64,000 nucleotides of DNA from an uncultured Christensenella sp. GTDB lineage: Bacteria > Bacillota > Clostridia > Christensenellales > Borkfalkiaceae. Numbering within the stretch: position 1 is the first letter of the stretch; each line of letters starts with the position of its first letter. A program made the translations under genes and the position numbers. Below, one piece after another: positions 32,777-41,494 of this stretch. The notes beneath the pieces are model-generated. The model ran no database searches. It was not told the origin of the DNA and worked only from the letters and a program-made list of their open reading frames with translations. The stretch covers positions 434,001 through 498,000 of the forward strand of contig CAJUGI010000001.1 in NCBI GenBank assembly GCA_910586065.1, in the 5' to 3' direction.

Positions 32777-33100
32777 CTAACTTCCCCCGATGGCGGAAGA
32801 TAACTTGCGGTAAACGCTCTTACAATCGTCCACAACGGCTAACAAATCTTGCTCGGTTAAGTCCCCAAAGTAGTTGTTCTTTACGGCTTGATTTAGGTTG
32901 TTTCCTTGCCGTTTCAACTCCGCCAAAATCTCGTTTCCGTTCCCGATACTGACGATAGGCTTATCCGACAACGCTCGTATAAGATAGTCCGTTCTGTTCA
33001 GTCCGCTCGATTTTACTTTCTCGTCTAACAGCCGTTTTTCTTCTTCCGATACTCTGAAAGAATAGGCGTATGGTCTTGCTCTGTTTACTCTCTTTTCGAT
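32777..33100 (-). CDS. MobC-like relaxosome protein, apparent ATC start
   Basis: About 108 residues from the ATC at 33100: (M)EKRVNRARPYAYSFRVSEEE, then SGLNRTDYLIRAL, typical of ribbon-helix-helix MobC proteins, and a conserved LNQAVK region. A GGAGG lies at 33113-33109 with an 8-base spacer to that ATC, whereas the nearest ATG in frame (33154) would put the ribosome site inside the gene. It binds oriT and helps the relaxase. It ends 2 bases before the relaxase start. Confidence 0.75.
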   Translation of the reverse strand: MEKRVNRARPYAYSFRVSEEEKRLLDEKVKSSGLNRTDYLIRALSDKPIVSIGNGNEILAELKRQGNNLNQAVKNNYFGDLTEQDLLAVVDDCKSVYRKLSSAIGGS

Positions 33101-33160
33101 AGTTTTTACCTCCAAAAATTTATTGAAAATTACTGTTCGTCCGCAAACAAACAAAGGGTA

Positions 33161-33230
33161 TTAGGGGAAAGAATTTCCCCTAACGAGGCGAACGCAGTTC
33201 GGCAAGTGGCTTGCCACTTGCGTACCTCGC
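33161..33230. other. Candidate oriT (nested inverted repeats)
   Basis: TTAGGGGAAA/TTTCCCCTAA (33161-33183), then CGAGG...CCTCG enclosing a perfect GCAAGTGG-CTTG-CCACTTGC (33202-33221). It lies just upstream of the mobC-relaxase operon, where MOBP elements keep oriT. The nick position is not assigned. Confidence 0.5.
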
Positions 33231-33247
33231 CATACAGATAAACGGTA

Positions 33248-33268
33248 CTATGGTGGTCTTATGGTCAT
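33248..33268 (-). CDS. Six-codon mini-ORF (MTIRPP)
   Basis: ATG at 33268-33266 behind GGAGG with a 9-base spacer, then ACC ATA AGA CCA CCA TAG. Near-ideal initiation for a six-residue product containing Arg and a Pro pair, a combination able to stall ribosomes. Placed upstream of oriT and mobC. Confidence 0.45.
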   Translation of the reverse strand: MTIRPP

Positions 33269-33782
33269 ATTGATTTTCCTCCGAGTTTTATATTTATCTT
33301 CGTCCACGCAAAGGGTGGTAGATAGCGGAAAAAGGGTACAAAAAAGCCGCTGATACTTTCAACGTAATCACCGACTTCTAACCGTATTTAGCATTTAGTT
33401 TGCTCTATGGTGGTTAGCCATTCTATTAAGTTTGAGAGTGGATATAAGCGTTATTTCCGAAAAAATTGTACACTTATAAAAGCCTATAACGGCTCACGAA
33501 TTTTGCGTACAACTAAAAAACTTACGCTCTTTTCGTAAGCTAAGGCACGGCGGTTTTGCCGCCAAAACCTTCTGCATCCTATGGGCATACTCTTTAACGC
33601 CCACCGCAGAAACTCAACCCCGTAAAGGGTACTGTACCGCTCGTTACTATATCACGGTACAAGATGTATTATATCACAAACTTTGTACTGTTGCAATATA
33701 CTCACTGCCCATAAACGGGCAATGAAATTGTCTTTTATTAGGAAGTTTTGTCGAAAAAGCTGACTGTCCGATAAATTGTAAT

Positions 33783-34565
33783 TTATAGACTTTCTTTGTG
33801 CAAAATGTGATTTCTGATTTCCGTTTCGTGCATTTGGCAATAAGAATAGCTATTCAGCATAAAATCTCGAACGTTCTGCCTTTCGTACATCTTGTCCAAA
33901 GTATCAAGAATTAGAACGCCGTCCACTTCCATATCAAAAAAATAAGGATATATACAACCCCCGTTCTCTCTGGGGAAGTATGGATTGATAGTACTGAGCC
34001 GAGAGTCTTTCATCACCGATTCAACAACCATTTCACTCAATATCCATTTCAAAGACGGGCGTTCGTACTCATCGTAATTATCTCTATACAGTTGATTCCA
34101 CACGTGAAACCAAACGAAGTGTACAAGCTCGTGAATGCTTATTCCGATAGCGCCTCTTTCGCTGTTAAGATAGAACACGTCAAAGCATCGTTCCTCTAAG
34201 AAACGGGGACTGATTGGATTTATGCTTACGTTGCAACGCAAATCGTTAAATAAGTTTGCGCAATCTATATTGAAAGCATCCGATAGCGCCGCTGTAATTT
34301 GTCCTTTGCATACTGCCCAATATTGAGCGTACACCGCCGTCTTTTCATTAATCTCGTTCTCCAACCCAATATAAACAGTCCGTAAAATACTCTCAATATA
34401 GTTCTTCCGTTCAGGAAAAGATAAGCTCGCGGCATATTCTTTATTAAGCTGCGGATAAAAGTGATATAACGGCTCCGACCAAAATTTCGTTTCGCCTTCG
34501 GTCTGAAATTCCATAATTTGCTGAACCATATAGTCTACACCCGGATTTATAAATGTAATTTCCAT
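33783..34565 (-). CDS. Putative HExxH metallopeptidase-like protein
   Basis: 260 residues from ATG 34565 (an in-frame ATG at 34583 lies only a few bases from a TATAAT and is less likely). The middle contains SIHELVHFVWFHVW, i.e. HExxH, and 20-odd residues later ILSEMVVESVM, whose Glu could be the third gluzincin ligand. No signal peptide or membrane helix is seen, so it would be cytoplasmic. Family not recognised. It borders the mobile element and may be cargo. Confidence 0.55.
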   Translation of the reverse strand: MEITFINPGVDYMVQQIMEFQTEGETKFWSEPLYHFYPQLNKEYAASLSFPERKNYIESILRTVYIGLENEINEKTAVYAQYWAVCKGQITAALSDAFNIDCANLFNDLRCNVSINPISPRFLEERCFDVFYLNSERGAIGISIHELVHFVWFHVWNQLYRDNYDEYERPSLKWILSEMVVESVMKDSRLSTINPYFPRENGGCIYPYFFDMEVDGVLILDTLDKMYERQNVRDFMLNSYSYCQMHETEIRNHILHKESL

Positions 34566-34613
34566 ATATCCACAAGTCTCCATTTATTATAAAATTACTG
34601 TTTATCGCTCTAT

Positions 34614-34955
34614 TTGAGCAACTATATTATAGCACTTTTAATGCAATTAGGCAAGGACTTTTTAAACTATTTTTTAGAACAGTGCGGCGGCGAAGTAACC
34701 GCTCGCCCGATGATGGGGGAATATTTAATATATTACAAGGATAAACTTGTAGGAGATATCTGTGATAACCGAGTGCTTATTAAGCCGGTAAATACTGCAA
34801 AAGCACTTTTACCAGATGCCGAAATGCTACCGCCTTACACCGGAGCAAAGCCTATGATTTTACTTGAAAATATTGAAGATACGGAATTTATTAAAACATT
34901 ATTCTCGGCAATGTACAATGAATTGCCGTTGCCTAAACCAAGAAAAAAGAAATAA
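34614..34955 (+). CDS. TfoX N-terminal domain-like protein
   Basis: 113 residues from TTG 34614, or 104 from the ATG at 34641, which gives the more typical start MQLGKDFLNYFLEQC. TARPMMGEYLIYY, KLVGDICDNRVLIKP and PPYTGAKPM match the TfoX-N fold (Sxy-like). In Proteobacteria such domains occur in competence regulators, but isolated TfoX-N proteins in Firmicutes have no proven role. No ribosome site is seen for either start. Confidence 0.7.
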   Translation: MSNYIIALLMQLGKDFLNYFLEQCGGEVTARPMMGEYLIYYKDKLVGDICDNRVLIKPVNTAKALLPDAEMLPPYTGAKPMILLENIEDTEFIKTLFSAMYNELPLPKPRKKK

Positions 34956-35034
34956 AATTAAGTGCGCATAATTTTTTTTATACAGCGTCGTTTAAAGATT
35001 TCATTATTCGAGGTTATCAAAAACGAAAACGAAA

Positions 35035-35083
35035 AAGCCGCAAAATCGGCTTGAGACAGGACGGACTTGCCCGTCTTTTTTTA
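35035..35083 (+). terminator. Terminator after the TfoX-like gene
   Basis: AAGCCG/CGGCTT followed by GACGG-ACTTGC-CCGTC (35060-35075) and a run of seven T. Confidence 0.7.
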
Positions 35084-35085
35084 TA

Positions 35086-35114
35086 TTGACTTTCGGAAAT
35101 TTTGCGTTTATAAT
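35086..35114 (+). promoter_or_regulatory. Promoter of the amidohydrolase gene
   Basis: TTGACT (35086-35091), 17 bases, TATAAT (35109-35114); ATG at 35147. Confidence 0.75.
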
Positions 35115-35146
35115 TTAAGCGTAAAATTTACACTAAAGGGTTTATT

Positions 35147-36055
35147 ATGAAAATAATTGACGTTCACGCACATATTGCACAGTATATTGCGGGATTCACT
35201 TCACGCGGCGAACTGAGAGCGATAGGACAGGGCAAAGCGCAGTATTCTACCGGTGAAACTTTTCAGATGTTTCCTCGGGAAATGGGTGATATCGGTGTTT
35301 CACCCGAAGCGTTATTAAAGGTGATGGATGAAAACGGAGTGGAAAAAGCCGTGCTGTTGCAGGGAAATTGGCTGGGTTTCCAAAACGAATACACTTATGA
35401 AGCCGTGCGAAAATTTCCGAACCGCTTTGTCGGTGCGGCAACTTACGACCCGTTTTGCGTGAATGTGGAGCTCATTAAAAAGCATCTTTTTGATGAACTT
35501 GGTTTCAAAATCGTAAAGTTCGAGCTTTCCAACGGTTCTGGGCTTATGGCAAACCGCCCTCCGGTCTATATCGACGGAACGGTTATGAACGATTGTTTTG
35601 CTCATGCAAGGGAAAAGGGATTAACCGTAGTTTTAGATATAGGAAGGCCCCGAAATCCTTGTTGGCAGGTCGATGCGCTCGCTTCGGTAATTTTAAAATA
35701 TCCGCAGATAAATTTTGTTATCTGCCACTTGCTTGCGCCGCAGAGGAATGATGGGGAACTTTTAAAAGAAGCCTTAAGAAAGCTTGTTGCGCCAAACGTA
35801 TACTTTGATATTGCGGCCCTTGCTCACAATCAGAAACCCGAATCGTATCCTTATCCGACTGCGGTCGAGCACCTTAAAAATGCTAAGTCAATAGTGGGTG
35901 CCGAAAGGTTGATGTTCGGTTCGGATATGCCGTGTACTCTCACGCGTGAAAGTTATCAAAACCTCGTTAACTATGTGATATATGGGGGTGTATTTACAAA
36001 AAGCGAGCTTGCAGACGTGTTTTATAATACGGCGGATAAAGTGTTTTTCGGTTAA
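35147..36055 (+). CDS. Amidohydrolase-family (TIM-barrel) hydrolase
   Basis: 302 residues. Metal-binding IDVHAHI opens the protein, NFVICHLLAP supplies a later His, and MFGSDMP near residue 265 has the final Asp ligand, the layout of the amidohydrolase-2 family. Members hydrolyse or decarboxylate small ring or acyl compounds; the substrate is not predictable. Single gene with its own promoter. Confidence 0.8.
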   Translation: MKIIDVHAHIAQYIAGFTSRGELRAIGQGKAQYSTGETFQMFPREMGDIGVSPEALLKVMDENGVEKAVLLQGNWLGFQNEYTYEAVRKFPNRFVGAATYDPFCVNVELIKKHLFDELGFKIVKFELSNGSGLMANRPPVYIDGTVMNDCFAHAREKGLTVVLDIGRPRNPCWQVDALASVILKYPQINFVICHLLAPQRNDGELLKEALRKLVAPNVYFDIAALAHNQKPESYPYPTAVEHLKNAKSIVGAERLMFGSDMPCTLTRESYQNLVNYVIYGGVFTKSELADVFYNTADKVFFG

Positions 36056-36116
36056 AATATAGGTCAAACTTATATATCCGCACAAAAATAGTTATATCTC
36101 TCTCGGCTGCGCAAAA

Positions 36117-36145
36117 TTGCAATAAATTTTGTAATTTGTTATAAT
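36117..36145 (+). promoter_or_regulatory. Promoter of gdhA
   Basis: TTGCAA (36117-36122), 17 bases, TATAAT (36140-36145). Confidence 0.65.
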
Positions 36146-36176
36146 TTAGTTGTAAATAATTTTCGAGGAGAAATTT

Positions 36177-37511
36177 ATGAACTACGTAGAAAAAGTTTTA
36201 AAGAATCTTAAAAAACAAAATCCTAATGAACCCGAATTTCATCAGGCGGCAACCGAAATTTTAACCACGCTTGCACCTGTTGTTGAAAAACATCCAGAAT
36301 ACGAAGCCTCAGGGCTTTTGGAGAGATTTGTCGAACCGGAAAGAGTAATTATGTTTCGTGTGCCCTGGACGGACGATAAGGGTAAAGTGCATGTAAATAA
36401 GGGGTATCGCGTTCAGTTCAACAGTGCTATAGGACCCTACAAAGGCGGGCTCAGGTTTCATCCTTCCGTTAATCTTTCAATAATAAAATTTCTCGGGCTT
36501 GAACAGATTCTTAAAAACAGTCTTACAGGTCTGCCTATCGGCGGCGGAAAAGGCGGTTCCAACTTCGACCCCAAGGGGAAATCGGATAACGAGATTATGA
36601 AATTCTGTCAAAGTTTTATGACCGAGCTTTACCGTCATATCGGCGCCGATACCGACGTGCCCGCGGGCGATATAGGAGTAGGCGGCAGAGAAATAGGCTA
36701 CCTTTTCGGGCAGTATAAGAGAATACGCGACGAGCATGTGGGCGTGCTTACCGGCAGGGGGCTTTCTTACGGCGGCAGTCTTGTTAGAACCGAAGCGACT
36801 GGGTATGGACTTGTTTATATTACCGAAGAAGCTTTAAAAGTCCGCGGCGACAGTTTTAAGGGTAAAACGGTAATCATCTCCGGTTCGGGTAACGTTGCTA
36901 TTTACGCTTGCCAGAAGGCGCAGAGCCTTGGCGCAAAGGTGGTTGCAATGTACGACAGCAACGGCTACGTTTACGATTCCGAAGGTATCAAGCTTGATGT
37001 TATTAAAGATATAAAGGAAGTAAAACGCGGCAGAATAAAGGAATATGCCGAAAGAGTTAAAGGAGCAACGTACACTGCCGGTTGCAAAGGCATTTGGACC
37101 GTGCCCTGTGATATCGCTCTTCCTTGCGCAACTCAAAATGAAATTGACGCGGAATCTGCAGAAATTCTCGTTAAAAACGGCGTAAAGTATGTTGCCGAAG
37201 GTGCGAATATGCCTTCCACACTCGAAGCAATCGATATTTTTAAAAAATCAGGCGTTATTTTTCTTCCCGCAAAGGCGGCAAACGCCGGCGGCGTTGCAAC
37301 CAGTGCGTTGGAAATGGCGCAATCGTCCGGCAGAATGTTCTGGAGTTTTGAAGAGGTTGATGCAAAGTTAAGGAACATTATGGTAAATATTTATCACAAC
37401 ATAGATAACGCCGCAAGGGAATACGGCTTCGAGGGCGATTACGTTATGGGCGCAAACATCGCGGGCTTTGTAAAGGTTGCCGCCGCAATGATGGCGCATG
37501 GCGTCGTTTAA
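36177..37511 (+). CDS. gdhA: NADP-type glutamate dehydrogenase
   Basis: 444 residues, the length of hexameric bacterial enzymes. It aminates 2-oxoglutarate to glutamate with ammonium. PYKGGLRFHPSVN and GLPIGGGKGGSNFDPKGKS carry the substrate and catalytic lysines; TDVPAGDIGVGGREIGY and the Rossmann motif SGSGNVAIYA follow. The length and the Ser after the KGG motif favour the NADP biosynthetic type; coenzyme choice is inferred. SD CGAGGAG. Confidence 0.95.
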   Translation: MNYVEKVLKNLKKQNPNEPEFHQAATEILTTLAPVVEKHPEYEASGLLERFVEPERVIMFRVPWTDDKGKVHVNKGYRVQFNSAIGPYKGGLRFHPSVNLSIIKFLGLEQILKNSLTGLPIGGGKGGSNFDPKGKSDNEIMKFCQSFMTELYRHIGADTDVPAGDIGVGGREIGYLFGQYKRIRDEHVGVLTGRGLSYGGSLVRTEATGYGLVYITEEALKVRGDSFKGKTVIISGSGNVAIYACQKAQSLGAKVVAMYDSNGYVYDSEGIKLDVIKDIKEVKRGRIKEYAERVKGATYTAGCKGIWTVPCDIALPCATQNEIDAESAEILVKNGVKYVAEGANMPSTLEAIDIFKKSGVIFLPAKAANAGGVATSALEMAQSSGRMFWSFEEVDAKLRNIMVNIYHNIDNAAREYGFEGDYVMGANIAGFVKVAAAMMAHGVV

Positions 37512-37535
37512 AAGTTACATTTTAAGGGAATACGG

Positions 37536-37572
37536 AAAAGGTGTTTTTATTTAATGTGAAACACCTTTTTTA
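37536..37572 (+). terminator. Terminator after gdhA
   Basis: AAAAGGTGTTT pairs with AAACACCTTTT, followed by more T. Confidence 0.8.
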
Positions 37573-37601
37573 TTGACTTTTTTTCGCTGTTTTGCTACAC
37601 T
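37573..37601 (+). promoter_or_regulatory. Promoter of the AEC transporter gene
   Basis: TTGACT (37573-37578), 17 bases, TACACT (37596-37601). The predicted start (about 37608) lies before the ATG at 37625 and excludes an in-frame start at 37592. Confidence 0.7.
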
Positions 37602-37624
37602 CATCTTTGAACTTCGAGGTGGTT

Positions 37625-38767
37625 ATGTTAGATGTACTGTTAACTTCGATAAATGCGGTTTTCCCAATAATTCTGCTTATTTTATTAGGTTATTTATTAA
37701 AACGTTTCAAGTTTTTAAATGACAATTTTATTAAAATTGGTAATAAATTTGTGTTTAAAGTGTGTTTGCCGTGTATGCTGTGCATTAACATATACGACAA
37801 TATGCAAAGCTTTGCCGATATCCGTTGGGACGTGGTAATATATTCAACCGTTGTAATACTAATAATATTCGGGCTCGGACTGTTAACGGCAATTTTAATT
37901 ACAAAACAACAAAACAGGCGCGGCGTAATACTCCAATGCGCTTTCCGCAGTAATTTTGCAATAATCGGTTTGACTCTTGTCGGCAGACTCGGCGGGGACG
38001 AGGCGCTCGGAGGAATAATATCTGCATTTTCAATTCCCGTTTTCAATATTCTGGCAGTTGTCGCTCTTTCCATTTTTACTGAAAAAGAACAATCGGCACT
38101 CGGTCGGGAAGCATTGAAAAATCCGGCGCCGACGGCGATGGAGGAAGGGGCGAGTTCTTCGCCTGGAGTAAAAGCTTCAAAATCAAAAAACAGCATAAAA
38201 TCCATTCTTTTAAATATAGTTAAAAACCCTCTTATAATCGGCGTTGCTGTCGGGCTCGTTTTGGTAGGTATTCGGGAAATAGAACGTGCTTGCGGTTGGA
38301 TAAAGCTGATTGAAGATGGCGGAGTTACAAAAGAAGTCGTTGCGTTCAGATTGAGCGCTGAACTTAAATTTTTATATACGGCAATAAAGGATTTAAAAGT
38401 AATTGCGTCGCCGCTTGCTTTAATTGTTTTGGGCGGTCAGTTCGAGTTTTCGGCAGTTAAAGGGATGACGAAAGAAATAATTGCAGGGACAATTTGGCGA
38501 ATTGTGGTTGCGCCTTTAATAGGTATAGGCGTTGCTATTCTTTTAAGCAATTATACCGATTTGTTTACGTTCGACTCTACGGTATATCCCACGCTCATAG
38601 CATTATTCGGAACGCCGGTTGCTGTTTCAAGCGCTATTATGGCGGGTGAAATGAAAAACGACGAGCAGCTTGCAACACAGCTTGTGGTATGGACTAGTAT
38701 AGGCTCGATAATAACTATATTCGTTATTGTTTTTGCGCTTATGTCGTTCGGACTTCTTGCGGTATAA
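37625..38767 (+). CDS. AEC-family (auxin efflux carrier-like) transporter
   Basis: 380 residues, about ten membrane helices in two inverted halves. Typical features: ILLGYLLKRF near the start, KVCLPCMLCINIY, and FGTPVAVSSAIMAGEM in the last third. Bacterial members move malate, other organic acids or amino acids, in either direction. A hydrophilic loop (about residues 165-190, rich in Ala/Ser/Lys) separates the halves. Its stop is 5 bases from the GH28 gene, so the two form an operon, perhaps exporting or importing a product of sugar-acid metabolism. Confidence 0.85.
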   Translation: MLDVLLTSINAVFPIILLILLGYLLKRFKFLNDNFIKIGNKFVFKVCLPCMLCINIYDNMQSFADIRWDVVIYSTVVILIIFGLGLLTAILITKQQNRRGVILQCAFRSNFAIIGLTLVGRLGGDEALGGIISAFSIPVFNILAVVALSIFTEKEQSALGREALKNPAPTAMEEGASSSPGVKASKSKNSIKSILLNIVKNPLIIGVAVGLVLVGIREIERACGWIKLIEDGGVTKEVVAFRLSAELKFLYTAIKDLKVIASPLALIVLGGQFEFSAVKGMTKEIIAGTIWRIVVAPLIGIGVAILLSNYTDLFTFDSTVYPTLIALFGTPVAVSSAIMAGEMKNDEQLATQLVVWTSIGSIITIFVIVFALMSFGLLAV

Positions 38768-38771
38768 TTAT

Positions 38772-40316
38772 ATGAAAATTTTGGCGTTAACTTATAAAAG
38801 CATAACTTTTGAGCTTGAAAAAAGCTCGTCACCTTATGAATGCGACAATGAATTTGATATATATTTAAACGGGGCTTTTGTGCGTAAAGAGCGCAAAAAT
38901 GTGTTCTCGCTTTTTGGGCTAAAGGCGGATTGCAAATACTCCGTAAATGCTGCGGGAGAAAGCGCAATGTTTAAATTGCCCCCTATATATGCCGAGGTTA
39001 ACGTCGTTTCGTTTGGTGCAAAAGGCGACGGGATAACCGATGATACACCGGCTTTCACGGCGGCGATAAATTGTCTTCCAAAAAATTCTGCTCTCTATGT
39101 CCCTGCGGGCATATACTTTTTAAAACCTTTGTTTTTGAAGAGTGGAACAACTGTTTATCTTGAAAAGGGAGCAATCCTTTTAGCGAATCCTAACCGAGAA
39201 GAATATCCCGTTTTGCCGGCACTTGTTAAATACGGCGACAGAGAGCTTAATATCGGAACATGGCAAGGAGAAGAGGCCGACTGTTTTGCTTCGCTTATAA
39301 CTGCGTATAACCTGCACAATATAAAAATAATCGGCGAAGGTATAATCGACTGCAACGCGCCGTCCGGCGACTGGTATGTTAACCACAGAGTTAAACGCGG
39401 GGCGTGGCGTCCGCGGGGTATGTTTTTTAATCGTTGCAAAAACGTGCTTGTTCAGGGCGTTACGGTTAAAAACACTCCGTCATGGAATATACATCCTTAT
39501 TTTTGTAAAAATGTAAGTTTGTTGGATTTATATCTTGAAAATCCCCCGTCAATGCCTACTACCGACGGCATCGATGCAGATTGTTGCAACGGCGTTAATA
39601 TTGCGGGAGTTAAAATTTCAGTGGGTGACGATTGTATTGCAATAAAATCCGGCACTCTGGATTTTGCCAAAAAATATAATACTCCTTGCAGAAATATAAT
39701 TATAAGAAATTGTTTTATGCTCAGCGGGCACGGCGGCGTGGTTTTCGGAAGCGAACTTTCGGGCGGAATAAAAAATGTCAATGTCGCTAAAAGCGTTTTT
39801 TTTGGAACTGACAGAGGATTTCGTATTAAAACGCGGAGAGGCAGAGGAAGAATCGGAACAGTTGGCGGCGTTAATTTTTCAGACATAAAAATGCAAAACG
39901 TTAAAGTGCCGTTCGTAATCAATATGTATTACAATATGGGCGATGAAAACGGACATACGGAATATGTATGGACAACCGAAAAACTGCCCGTTGACGAAAG
40001 GACTCCAAGGCTCGGTAGTTTTACTTTTAAAAATATGGAGTGTTCTGGTACGGGATATTGCGCGGGTGCCTTTTACGGCTTGCCCGAATCTCCGATAGAA
40101 AGCGTAGCGTTTAACAACGTTAAATTTTCATATGATAAGGATTGTTCAGCGGGTGAGCCTGATATGCGTGAAAAAAACTCCGCTTTAAAAAATGCCGGTC
40201 TCGATTTTCATTTCGTTAAAAAGGTTTTGCTTAAAAAAGTATGCTTTGAAGGTCAGAACGGAGAAAAAATACTTTTGGACAATGTTCAAAAAATAATACA
40301 AAAAGAAGGGAATTAA
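38772..40316 (+). CDS. Glycoside hydrolase family 28 (polygalacturonase-like)
   Basis: 514 residues from ATG 38772. A short N-terminal beta domain precedes a right-handed beta-helix starting VVSFGAKGDGITDDT. The catalytic carboxylates lie in TTDGIDADCC (about residues 262-270) and VGDDCIAIKSG; GHGGVVFGSE holds the conserved His and RIKTRRGRG the substrate-binding basic pair. No signal peptide is seen, so it probably acts inside the cell on pectin-derived oligogalacturonides taken up from outside. The neighbouring transporter fits that picture. Confidence 0.9.
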   Translation: MKILALTYKSITFELEKSSSPYECDNEFDIYLNGAFVRKERKNVFSLFGLKADCKYSVNAAGESAMFKLPPIYAEVNVVSFGAKGDGITDDTPAFTAAINCLPKNSALYVPAGIYFLKPLFLKSGTTVYLEKGAILLANPNREEYPVLPALVKYGDRELNIGTWQGEEADCFASLITAYNLHNIKIIGEGIIDCNAPSGDWYVNHRVKRGAWRPRGMFFNRCKNVLVQGVTVKNTPSWNIHPYFCKNVSLLDLYLENPPSMPTTDGIDADCCNGVNIAGVKISVGDDCIAIKSGTLDFAKKYNTPCRNIIIRNCFMLSGHGGVVFGSELSGGIKNVNVAKSVFFGTDRGFRIKTRRGRGRIGTVGGVNFSDIKMQNVKVPFVINMYYNMGDENGHTEYVWTTEKLPVDERTPRLGSFTFKNMECSGTGYCAGAFYGLPESPIESVAFNNVKFSYDKDCSAGEPDMREKNSALKNAGLDFHFVKKVLLKKVCFEGQNGEKILLDNVQKIIQKEGN

Positions 40317-40317
40317 A

Positions 40318-41493
40318 ATGATTAAAATTTCGGATGATTTAATTTGTATAGATGTAAATGACAAAAAAACAGATTTGTTTGAAGGGCAGTTTGTTATTCC
40401 GAACGGAATTTCATATAATTCATATATTGTTTCGGATAAAAAAACCGTGGTAATTTCTACTGCCGACGAACGTTTTTCCGAAGAATGGATTAAAGAGGTT
40501 AAAAGCGCCTTAGGTGACAAAATTCCTGATTATCTGGTTATACTGCATATGGAGCCTGACCACTCGGCTAGCATATCTGATTTTTTAAAGATTTATCCCA
40601 AAACCGAAATTGTTGGCAACAGCAAAATTTTTGTCATGCTCGAAGAATTTTTTGGTGCGGGATTCGCCAAAAACAGGGTCGAAATAAAAGACGGAGACGA
40701 GCTCAGCCTTGGCAGGCACGTTTTGAAATTTATCTTTGCGCCTATGGTTCACTGGCCCGAAGTTATGGTTGCTTATGATATGTATGATAAAACTTTATAT
40801 TCCGCCGACGGTTTCGGAAAGTTCGGCGCTTTGGATTGTAAAGAAGATTGGGACAACGAGGCAAGAAGATATTATTTCGGAATCGTAGGTAAATTCGGCG
40901 CTCAGGTTCAGTCGCTTCTTAAAAAACTTACGCCCTACGAATTGAAGCGCATTTGTCCTCTTCACGGACCGGTTCTCGAAAATGATTTAGGTCGCTATAT
41001 CCGGTTGTACGATAGGTGGTCGTCATATTTGCCTGAAAAAGACGGCGTAATGATAGCTTATACGTCGATTTACGGACATACAAAACAGGCGGCATTAGAA
41101 CTTGTAAATAAATTGAAAGAATACGGAGTTAATGACGTTGTTGTTTACGATTTGGCAAGAGCAGACCGTTACGAATGTATTGCGCAGGCTTTTAGTTATT
41201 CAACGCTTGTTCTTGCTACAACAACGTATAACGGTACGCTTTTTCCCGCAATGCGTGAATTTTTGGATTGTCTTACCGAAAGAAATTACCGCAACCGGAA
41301 TGTCGGTTTTATTGAAAACGGCAGTTGGGCCCCTGTTGCCGCTGCGGCAATGGCTGAAAGGCTTTCAAAGTGCAAAGATTTAACTCTTTGCAAAAATACG
41401 GTTAAAATACGCTCGGCGCTCAATGAGGAAAGTGTCTTGCAACTTGGCGTCCTTGCGGACGAGCTTGCAAAAAATGTAACAGGAACAAAATAA
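40318..41493 (+). CDS. FprA-type A-class flavodiiron protein
   Basis: 391 residues. The metallo-beta-lactamase half has the diiron ligands HMEPDHS (H-x-E-x-D-H), VHWPEV, YSADGFG and PLHGPVL. The C-terminal flavodoxin half starts VMIAYTSIYGHTKQAA (about residue 245) and binds FMN. These enzymes reduce O2 to water or NO to N2O, protecting anaerobes. It starts 2 bases from the GH28 stop and is followed within 2 bases by a small membrane gene. Confidence 0.94.
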   Translation: MIKISDDLICIDVNDKKTDLFEGQFVIPNGISYNSYIVSDKKTVVISTADERFSEEWIKEVKSALGDKIPDYLVILHMEPDHSASISDFLKIYPKTEIVGNSKIFVMLEEFFGAGFAKNRVEIKDGDELSLGRHVLKFIFAPMVHWPEVMVAYDMYDKTLYSADGFGKFGALDCKEDWDNEARRYYFGIVGKFGAQVQSLLKKLTPYELKRICPLHGPVLENDLGRYIRLYDRWSSYLPEKDGVMIAYTSIYGHTKQAALELVNKLKEYGVNDVVVYDLARADRYECIAQAFSYSTLVLATTTYNGTLFPAMREFLDCLTERNYRNRNVGFIENGSWAPVAAAAMAERLSKCKDLTLCKNTVKIRSALNEESVLQLGVLADELAKNVTGTK

Positions 41494-41494
41494 A

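Larger units (their letters stand above)
33155..33782. other. Non-coding end of the mobilizable element
   Basis: 628 bases without a convincing gene. From left: the oriT candidate (33161-33230), a six-codon mini-ORF (33248-33268), then AT-rich sequence with several short inverted repeats (for example CTTACG/CGTAAG around 33520-33540, GGCGG/CCGCC at 33549-33563, TTCTGC/GCAGAA around 33570-33610). A 62-codon frame at 33652-33840 is not supported. The right end of the element probably lies here or just beyond but no repeat with the left end was found by eye. Confidence 0.4.

Noticed and set aside
33652..33840. A 62-codon minus-strand frame at the element end
   Set aside because: No ribosome site, overlaps the HExxH gene end, composition unlike the neighbours.
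34614..34955. TfoX-like gene as a competence regulator
   Set aside because: Only the N-terminal TfoX domain is present and Firmicutes competence does not use Sxy/TfoX; a structural label only.
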